From: Burkholderiales bacterium
GTDB lineage: Bacteria > Pseudomonadota > Gammaproteobacteria > Burkholderiales > Burkholderiaceae_F
Direction: 5' to 3'
DNA: 9,393 bases
Assembly (NCBI GenBank): GCA_021298875.1
Contig: JAJTHJ010000094.1
Location: 1 to 9,393 of the forward strand
The notes beneath the pieces are model-generated. The model saw only the letters and a list, made by a program, of their open reading frames with translations, did not search any database and had not been told where the DNA came from. Below, piece by piece: positions 1-4,371 of the stretch; the stretch's first letter is position 1; every line of letters starts with the position of its first letter. A program made the position numbers and the translations under genes.

Positions 1-84
1 ACCGCGATGCTCGGCTTGCCGGTGCTGGTGCTGGTGTGGCTGGCAGCGCGGATAACTTTGCGTCCCGCACCGCCGCCAGATTGA
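1..84 (+). CDS. C-terminal end of a plus-strand membrane protein (partial)
   Basis: An open frame enters from the left edge and ends at a TGA at 82-84, giving 27 residues. They contain a run of hydrophobic residues (LGLPVLVLVWLAA), then a short basic, proline-rich tail (RITLRPAPPPD). This looks like the last transmembrane helix and cytoplasmic tail of an integral membrane protein. A major-facilitator transporter (AmpG is sometimes found near metX-metW in betaproteobacteria) would fit, but too little is present to assign a family. It converges on the lipoprotein gene at 160-633, with a strong hairpin between them. Confidence is moderate because so few codons are visible. Confidence 0.45.
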   Translation, partial: TAMLGLPVLVLVWLAARITLRPAPPPD

Positions 85-92
85 GTTCGCAT

Positions 93-140
93 CGGGTCTG
101 CACTTGGCGGTGGAGGGCGGCGTCGCCGCCCTCCGACCCG
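93..140. terminator. Hairpin between convergent genes, possible bidirectional terminator
   Basis: A perfect 10-bp stem (GGAGGGCGGC at 112-121 with GCCGCCCTCC at 125-134) closes a GTC loop. It is flanked by an outer 6-bp pairing (CGGGTC at 93-98 with GACCCG at 135-140) across an asymmetric internal loop. It lies just after the plus-strand stop at 84 and just beyond the minus-strand lipoprotein stop at 160, where a shared terminator would be expected. Neither side has a T-tract, so intrinsic termination is an inference. It could instead be a 3'-end stabilising hairpin. Confidence 0.4.
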
Positions 141-159
141 AGCGCGTCTTGCTGAAGCC

Positions 160-633
160 TTACTGCACCTTGAAACTCTTGGTCGATACGACCTTGCCGT
201 CGAGCAGGACTTCGACCTGATGGTCGCCCACCGGCCAGCCGTCCGGCTTGGTGATGTGGAACTCCGTGGTCGCCGGCCCGGTCGGCGTGATGGTGGCGCT
301 GTCTTCCTTCACCGTGACCGTCTTGCCGTCCTTGGTAAAGGTCCACTTGGCCGCCAGCGTTGCGGTGCCGGCGCCGGTTGTGTCGATCGAGGCATGAATC
401 GTGTCGCCCTTGGCAAAGACTTCGGTGGCGGCGGTGACCTTCTTCTCCGCGCCGACCGCTTTGCCCAGCGTCACCGCCGAGAGGACGACGCCTGCGGGGG
501 CGGGCGCCGGAGCCGGCGCCGGGGCGGGCGCCGGAGCAGGTGCGGGCGGCGGTGGCGGCTCCTTCTTGCCGCAGGCAGCCAGCGCAATCACGGAAGCGGC
601 CGCCAGCGCGGCCAAACGAAGCATCGAGGTCAT
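160..633 (-). CDS. Small lipoprotein with Pro-Ala linker
   Basis: The 157-residue product starts with a lipoprotein signal peptide: basic Arg6, a hydrophobic stretch, and a lipobox ending LAAC with Cys21 as the lipidated residue. A GKKE segment and a low-complexity Pro5/(Ala-Pro)n linker at about residues 26-47 follow. The rest (about 48-157) alternates polar and hydrophobic residues (TLAAKWTFTKDGKTVTVKED, then HQVEVLLDGKVVSTKSFKV at the end), which suggests an immunoglobulin-like beta-sandwich. The inferred location is the outer membrane, facing the periplasm, with the linker as a spacer. GGAG at 642-645 lies 8 nt before the ATG at 633 and supports this start over the internal Met4. The gene follows the LysM gene by 54 bp on the same strand. 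No specific function can be assigned. Confidence 0.85.
   Translation of the reverse strand: MTSMLRLAALAAASVIALAACGKKEPPPPPAPAPAPAPAPAPAPAPAGVVLSAVTLGKAVGAEKKVTAATEVFAKGDTIHASIDTTGAGTATLAAKWTFTKDGKTVTVKEDSATITPTGPATTEFHITKPDGWPVGDHQVEVLLDGKVVSTKSFKVQ
493..558 (-). repeat. Low-complexity Pro-Ala coding repeat in the lipoprotein
   Basis: This stretch encodes residues 26-47 of the lipoprotein: five prolines, then alternating Ala-Pro. At DNA level it is an imperfect CCG/GCG/CCC/GCC array, with a 12-nt unit (CCGGCGCCCGCC and a variant) recurring three times. Such arrays can change in length by slippage. Within the protein it would form an extended linker between the lipid anchor and the folded domain. 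Confidence 0.8.
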
Positions 634-687
634 GGGTGGGTCTCCACAGGTTGAGGTCGTAACTGGCGGCGCGCGTGCGGGCCGCTT

Positions 688-909
688 CTAGGTCAGTGCC
701 GGAATCTTCAGCTTCTGACCGGGATAGATCTTGTTCGGGTCTTTGAGCACATCCTTGTTGGCCTCGAAGATCTGCGGCCACTTGTTGGCGTTGCCGTACC
801 CGCGCTTGGCGATCTTGGACAGGCTGTCGCCCGGCTTGACCTCGTAGATCTTGGTCGCGGTCGAACTGGACCCGCTCTCGACGTTGGAAAAATCCGGCAT
901 ATCGGTCAT
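688..909 (-). CDS. Stand-alone LysM domain protein, Kbp/YgaU-like
   Basis: The 73-residue product has a polar, Ser-rich N-terminus of about 20 residues and then one complete LysM domain (about 21-71). Typical features are visible: YEVKPGDSLSKIAKRGYGN, IFEANKDVLKDPNKIYPGQ and KLKIP at the end. The YGNANKW and IFEANKDVLKDPNKIYPGQ segments resemble the LysM half of E. coli Kbp (YgaU), a cytoplasmic potassium-binding protein that also carries a BON domain. No BON domain, signal peptide or membrane segment is present, so a cytoplasmic location is likely. GGGAG lies about 7 nt upstream of the ATG at 909. It lies 40 bp after the cupin gene and may be cotranscribed with it. LysM is certain; the Kbp-like role is only a resemblance. 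Confidence 0.85.
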   Translation of the reverse strand: MTDMPDFSNVESGSSSTATKIYEVKPGDSLSKIAKRGYGNANKWPQIFEANKDVLKDPNKIYPGQKLKIPALT

Positions 910-949
910 CGACGGCTCCCGTCAGCGAAAGGGCGCCAGGATAGCGCGC

Positions 950-1456
950 TCAGGGCTCGCCGTCCCAGTAGTCGAGATCGCTGTCGGCGCGGTGCACGCG
1001 CCGCCGCTGCACCAGCGGCCCGTCGGTGCCGGTGAAGACACCGTACTTGCCGGAGTCCGGGTACTCGCAAACCTCCGGCCGCTCCTGCGTGCTGATCGAC
1101 AGGTACTTGATCGGCGCCTCCGAGGTGTTGACGATCTGGTGCGGATACTCGGGGCCGGGCGGGATGCCGATCACATCGCCCGTGCGGATCGGGATCGACT
1201 CGCCCACGACGCGCAGCGTGCCGCTGCCTTCGAGGATCACGAACATCTCTTCCTGCGCGTAGTGGAAGTGATAGGGGCAGGTGACTTTGCCCGGCGGCAG
1301 GATGTCGATGCCCGCGCCCAGCTTGCGCGCCGCCGTGCCCGGCGTGTTGGGGCCGGCCAGCCCCGCGTAACGCGCGCCTTCATAGCGCCCGCCGCGCGTG
1401 TGTGACTCGAACTCGACCTCGTTGAAGTTGCGGATCAGTCGGTCGCGCAGGGACAT
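950..1456 (-). CDS. Cupin domain protein, third gene of the metX-metW operon
   Basis: The 168-residue product holds a single double-stranded beta-helix cupin domain at about residues 45-125. Motif 1 is HFH at 63-65 with Glu69, followed by FVILEGSG. Motif 2 is GDVIGIPPGPEYPHQIVN with His106. His63, His65, Glu69 and His106 form a complete metal-binding set, so the protein probably binds a divalent metal. The sequence IPPGPEYPHQIVN is typical of small cupins acting as enzymes or sugar/metabolite binders. The substrate is unknown. The ATG at 1456 is preferred because GAGGT sits 6-7 nt upstream, overlapping the metW stop; the frame stays open to 1513 but would then run into metW. The 4-nt gap to metW suggests translational coupling. 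A role in methionine metabolism is inferred from position only. Confidence 0.88.
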   Translation of the reverse strand: MSLRDRLIRNFNEVEFESHTRGGRYEGARYAGLAGPNTPGTAARKLGAGIDILPPGKVTCPYHFHYAQEEMFVILEGSGTLRVVGESIPIRTGDVIGIPPGPEYPHQIVNTSEAPIKYLSISTQERPEVCEYPDSGKYGVFTGTDGPLVQRRRVHRADSDLDYWDGEP

Positions 1457-1460
1457 GGCG

Positions 1461-2045
1461 TTACCTCGTCTTGAACCGATACACCGCCAACGTGGCTCGC
1501 AGGCTGGGCGCAAAGGCGACCGGCTGGCCGTCGGCCAGCACGTGGCGGCCGGTGATGGTCAGGCCCACCTTGGCGGCCAGCACTTCGAAGTCCTTCAGCG
1601 TGCACAGGTGGATGTTGGGCGTGTCGTACCACTGGAACGGAATCACCTTGGACACCGGCATGTGCCCGCCCAACAGCGACAGCGCGTGCCGCCAGTGGCC
1701 AAAGTTGGGGAAGGAGACGATCCCCTCGCGCCCCACCCGCGCCATCTCGCGCAAAATGGCTTCGGCATCGTGCATCGCCTGCAGCGTCTGCGACAGCACC
1801 ACGGTGTCGAACATGCTGTCGGCAAAGAGGCGCAGCCCGGCGTCGAGGTTTTGCTGGATCACGTTGATGCCCGCGGCCACGCATTCGGCCACGTGGTCGT
1901 CGGCGAACTCCACGCCGTAGCCGGCGCAGTGCTTGGTCTGCCGCAGGTGCGCGAGCAGCGCGCCATCGCCACAGCCCAGATCGAGCACGCGCGCGCCGGG
2001 CGCGACCCAGTCGGCGATCAGCGCGAGGTCGGGGCGCAGGGTCAT
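1461..2045 (-). CDS. metW: Methionine biosynthesis protein MetW
   Basis: The 194-residue product is a class I SAM-dependent methyltransferase-fold protein of the MetW family. Motif I (VLDLGCGDG, residues 20-28) binds the nucleotide. Further family segments are GYGVEFADDHVAECVAAGINVIQQNLDAG cut short here as GVEF and NVIQQNLDAG, then FDTVVLSQTLQ, FPNFGHWRHAL and PFQWYDTPNIHLCT. In proteobacteria MetW works with MetX in the acylation step of homoserine, and loss of either gives methionine need in the species studied. Its own methylation activity, if any, is not established here. Its ATG overlaps the metX TGA (ATGA), so it is translationally coupled to metX. Length is normal for the family (about 190-200). 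The cupin gene follows after 4 nt. Confidence 0.96.
   Translation of the reverse strand: MTLRPDLALIADWVAPGARVLDLGCGDGALLAHLRQTKHCAGYGVEFADDHVAECVAAGINVIQQNLDAGLRLFADSMFDTVVLSQTLQAMHDAEAILREMARVGREGIVSFPNFGHWRHALSLLGGHMPVSKVIPFQWYDTPNIHLCTLKDFEVLAAKVGLTITGRHVLADGQPVAFAPSLRATLAVYRFKTR
1463..1467 (-). promoter_or_regulatory. Ribosome-binding site of the cupin gene, overlapping the metW stop
   Basis: On the minus strand GAGGTAACGCCATG contains a Shine-Dalgarno GAGG(T), the metW TAA stop and the cupin ATG within 14 nt. This fixes the cupin start at 1456 and suggests that ribosomes finishing metW re-initiate on the cupin gene. Confidence 0.6.
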
Positions 2046-3247
2046 GCGGGTGCTCCCGCGGCGGTGCGCAACCCATCCCCACCCCCGGCCCCTCCCCTTG
2101 AAGGAGAGGGGAGTTGAGCGGCAATGTTCTCGAAGTACGCCCGCACCACACGGTGATAGCGCGGGTCTTCGAGCAAAAACGCATCGTGGCCGTGCGGTGC
2201 GTCGATCTCGGCGTAGGCGACGTCGCGGCCGTTTTCAATGAGCGCTTCGACGATCGCGCGGCTGTGTTCGGGCGGAAAGCGCCAGTCGGTGGTAAACGAG
2301 GCGAGCAGAAACTTGCAGGTCGCCGGCGCCAGCGCGCGCACCAGCGAGCCGCCGGCCGCCCGCGCGGGGTCGAAGTAATCCAGCGCCCGCGTGATCAGTA
2401 GATAGGTGTTGGCGTCGAAGTACTCGGCGAACTTCTCGCCCTGGTAGCGCAGGTAGCTTTCGACCTCGAACTCCACGTCGTAGTGGAAGCGGTATTCATC
2501 ATCGCCGCCTTGCAGCGCGCGGCCGAACTTCTCGGCCATGTCGGCGCCCGATAGATAGGTGATGTGCCCGATCATCCGCGCCACGCGCAATCCGCGCCTT
2601 GGCTTGACGCCATGCGCGTAGTAATCGCCGCCGTGAAAGTCCGGATCGGAGCGGATCGCCGTGCGCGCGACTTCGTTGAACGCGATGTTCTGCGCCGACA
2701 GCTTGGGCGACGACGCAATCGCCACGCAGTGCGCGACGCGCTGCGGGTAACGGATGCTCCAGTCGAGCGCCTGCATGCCGCCCAGGGAGCCGCCCATCAC
2801 CGCGGCCCAGCGCGCGACGCCGAGCGCATCGGCCACGCGCGCCTGCGCATCGACCCAGTCTTCCACCGTCACCACCGGGAAGCTCGCGCCGTAGGGCTTG
2901 CCGGTGGCGGGGTTGAGCGACATCGGCCCGGTGGAGCCGAAGCAGGAGCCGAGGTTGTTGATGCCGACGATGAAGAAGCGTTCGGTATCGACCGGCTTGC
3001 CGGGGCCGACCATGTTGTCCCACCAGCCGATGTTTTTCGGCGCATCGGCGTACGTGCCGGCCACGTGGTGCGAGGCATTGAGCGCATGGCAGACGAGCAC
3101 GGCGTTGCTCTTGTCCGCATTGAGCCGGCCGTAGGTCTCGATCATCAGGTCGTAGCCGGCGATGTTCGAGCCGTTGGCGAGCGTCAGCGGCTCCGCAAAG
3201 TGCAGAGTGCGCGGCGTGACGACCCCGACGGAACCGGACTTCGACAT
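2042..3247 (-). CDS. metX: Homoserine O-acyltransferase MetX
   Basis: The 401-residue product is an alpha/beta hydrolase-fold acyltransferase that activates the hydroxyl of L-homoserine in the cytoplasm, the first committed step of methionine synthesis. The catalytic triad is visible: Ser154 in GGSLGGMQ, Asp321 in FTTDWRFPP and His354 in PHGHDAFLLE. Other family segments are VCHALNASHHVAG, NMVGPGKPVDT and NNLGSCFGSTGP. In MetW-containing proteobacteria many MetX enzymes use succinyl-CoA rather than acetyl-CoA; the sequence alone does not settle this. The ATG at 3247 (MSKSGSVGVVTP) fits the family N-terminus and has AAGGA directly before it, a very short spacing. The frame is open to 3337, but that extension reads through a palindrome. 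The last 22 residues, after Leu379, are unusual and are encoded mostly by a dispersed repeat at 2070-2118. Confidence 0.95.
   Translation of the reverse strand: MSKSGSVGVVTPRTLHFAEPLTLANGSNIAGYDLMIETYGRLNADKSNAVLVCHALNASHHVAGTYADAPKNIGWWDNMVGPGKPVDTERFFIVGINNLGSCFGSTGPMSLNPATGKPYGASFPVVTVEDWVDAQARVADALGVARWAAVMGGSLGGMQALDWSIRYPQRVAHCVAIASSPKLSAQNIAFNEVARTAIRSDPDFHGGDYYAHGVKPRRGLRVARMIGHITYLSGADMAEKFGRALQGGDDEYRFHYDVEFEVESYLRYQGEKFAEYFDANTYLLITRALDYFDPARAAGGSLVRALAPATCKFLLASFTTDWRFPPEHSRAIVEALIENGRDVAYAEIDAPHGHDAFLLEDPRYHRVVRAYFENIAAQLPSPSRGGAGGGDGLRTAAGAPA
2070..2118. repeat. Dispersed palindromic repeat translated as the MetX C-terminal tail
   Basis: The plus strand reads a C-rich block (CCCATCCCCACCCCCGG) followed by an imperfect hairpin at 2089-2111 (CCCCTCCCCTT, G, AAGGAGAGGGG; one C-A mismatch). 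This has the form of the intergenic repeat seen in many proteobacteria whose translation gives the phrase PSPSRGGAGGGDG. Exactly that phrase appears in frame at the MetX C-terminus. It lies just upstream of the metW start, so it may also affect mRNA structure at the metX-metW junction. Recognition of the repeat family is from memory of its translated form and hairpin. Confidence 0.75.
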
Positions 3248-3287
3248 TCCTTCAATCACCCAACGAAACGATGCGGGCTTCACCGTT

Positions 3288-3313
3288 GTCGTCCCGGCCT
3301 GCGCCGGGGCGAC
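3288..3313. repeat. REP-like palindrome in the metX leader
   Basis: Two 11-nt arms (GTCGTCCCGGC at 3288-3298 and GCCGGGGCGAC at 3303-3313) pair at 10 of 11 positions around a CTGC loop. A 21-nt core at 3293-3313 is identical to the reverse complement of 9337-9357, so this is a dispersed element. Its 3' end on the transcribed strand is 40 nt before the metX start. If the leader is transcribed, the hairpin would form in the 5' untranslated region. Confidence 0.75.
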
Positions 3314-3340
3314 GGACCATTTGCCATTTGCCGCCACCGC

Positions 3341-3379
3341 AAAAACAAAACCCGACGGGCGCGGGCGCCGAGTCGGGTT
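3341..3379 (-). terminator. Intrinsic terminator after the acylase/dehydrogenase unit
   Basis: On the minus strand an 8-bp perfect stem (AACCCGAC at 3379-3372 with GTCGGGTT at 3356-3349) encloses a 15-nt GC-rich loop that can pair further internally. It runs straight into TTTTGTTTTT (3350-3341). That is a textbook rho-independent terminator reading leftward. It lies 119 nt past the dehydrogenase stop at 3498 and 94 nt before metX. The simplest role is to end the ptsI-acylase-dehydrogenase transcript. If a metX promoter lies further upstream, it could instead act as an attenuator. Confidence 0.8.
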
Positions 3380-3384
3380 GCGGG

Positions 3385-3433
3385 CCGCCGCAAACGCGGC
3401 GGGACCGTTTAGCGGTTATGGGGCCGTGGCCCC
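3385..3433. other. Two hairpins between the dehydrogenase and the terminator
   Basis: A perfect 7-bp hairpin (CCGCCGC at 3385-3391, loop AAAC, GCGGCGG at 3396-3402) and a short palindrome (GGGGCC, GT, GGCCCC at 3420-3433) lie in the 250-bp gap between the dehydrogenase stop and metX. Together with the terminator they make a run of stable structures. They may be a structured 3' end of the upstream transcript or part of a metX leader. No coding sequence and no recognised riboswitch was seen here. Confidence 0.45.
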
Positions 3434-3497
3434 GCGCCCGCAAGCTGGTCGGCAAATCGGCGCAAGGCGCGAAAGATAGGCGCGCGCCGCGGGGGTG

Positions 3498-4365
3498 TCA
3501 AACGGCGGGCGGCTTCTGCGCCAGCGTGAACAGCGCCGCATCGTCGGCATCGGCGTAGCCCGCGGCGAGCGCGGCGCGGAACATCGCGGCGGCTTCATCG
3601 CCGAGCGGCACCGGCACGTCGAGTTGCCGCGCGAGTGCCAGGGCCAGTTGCATGTCCTTGGCGAGGATCTTCGTATGCGCGCGCGGAGCGAAGTCGTCGG
3701 CCACCGCGCGGGCGGCGCGGTCGGCGCCGATCCAGCTCGCACCGGAGCTGGCGTTGACGACGTCCAGCATCGTGCGCGGATCGAGCCCCGCGCGCGCCCA
3801 GCGCAAACGCCTGCGCGGCGGCGGCGAGATTCACACCCGCCAACAGGTTGTTGACGAGCTTCATCGCCGCGCCCCGCCCTGGCACGGCACCGACGTGGAA
3901 CACGCGGTCACCAAGCGCCGCCAGCACCGGCTGCGCCCAGGCATACGCCGCCTCATCTCCCGCCGCCATGATCGACAGCGTGCCCGCACGCGCCCGCGCC
4001 GGGCCGCCGGAGATCGGCGCATCGAGCACCTGCACGCCGAGGGCTGCGAGCCGTTGCGCGATAGCCGCGGCTTCCTGCGGCGCGATCGTGCTATGCAGGA
4101 GCACGGTCTGCCCGGCGCGCAGCGCCGTGTGCGCGGCTTGCGGCTCGGTGAAGAGCGCCGCCTCGATCTGCGCGGCATCGACCACGACGACGCAAAGCGC
4201 ATCGACCGCGGCCGCAAGCTCCGCCGCGCTGCGCGCCACCGTCGCGCCGAGCGGCGCCTCCGCCTCGGGCCGCAGGTCGCGCACGGCGACGGCAAAGCCG
4301 CGCTCGCACAGCCGCGCCGCCATCGGTGCGCCCATGTTGCCTACGCCGATCACGCCGACGCGCAT
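3498..4365 (-). pseudogene. 3-hydroxyisobutyrate-dehydrogenase-like oxidoreductase, frameshifted
   Basis: Two frames together encode a complete beta-hydroxyacid dehydrogenase of about 288 residues. The first (4365 down to about 3790) has the Rossmann motif GVIGVGNMGAPMA (residues 5-16), the substrate loop DAPISGG (115-121) and the catalytic Lys169 with Asn173 in MKLVNNLLAG. After about residue 191 the frame goes wrong and stops at 3595. The +1 frame carries the proper C-terminus (GLDPRTMLDVVNASSGASW, then KILAKDMQLALALARQLDVP) to a TGA at 3498. One extra base in the G run, or one lost GC pair in the adjacent GC run, explains it. The family oxidises 3-hydroxyisobutyrate or reduces tartronate semialdehyde with NAD(P); the substrate here is unknown. 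It follows the acylase by 6 nt. It may be a true pseudogene or a sequencing error, since no other damage is seen. Confidence 0.82.
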
Positions 4366-4371
4366 GATGGG

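Noticed and set aside
401..691. Plus-strand open frame with a Gly-Ala repeat.
   Set aside because: It is the complement of the Pro-Ala linker of the lipoprotein, with no separate evidence for coding.
1457..1513. Upstream extension of the cupin gene.
   Set aside because: It would read into metW, and the ATG at 1456 has a good ribosome-binding site.
3317..3332. Two tandem copies of a 7-nt unit (CCATTTG).
   Set aside because: It is too short and only two copies, easily due to chance.
3248..3337. 30-codon N-terminal extension of MetX.
   Set aside because: It is translated REP palindrome and leader sequence, and the family N-terminus begins after 3247.
3248..3497. Possible SAM-type riboswitch upstream of metX.
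   Set aside because: No recognisable SAM-I, SAM-II or SAH motif was seen by eye; only the terminator, hairpins and REP palindrome. A covariance-model search would be decisive.
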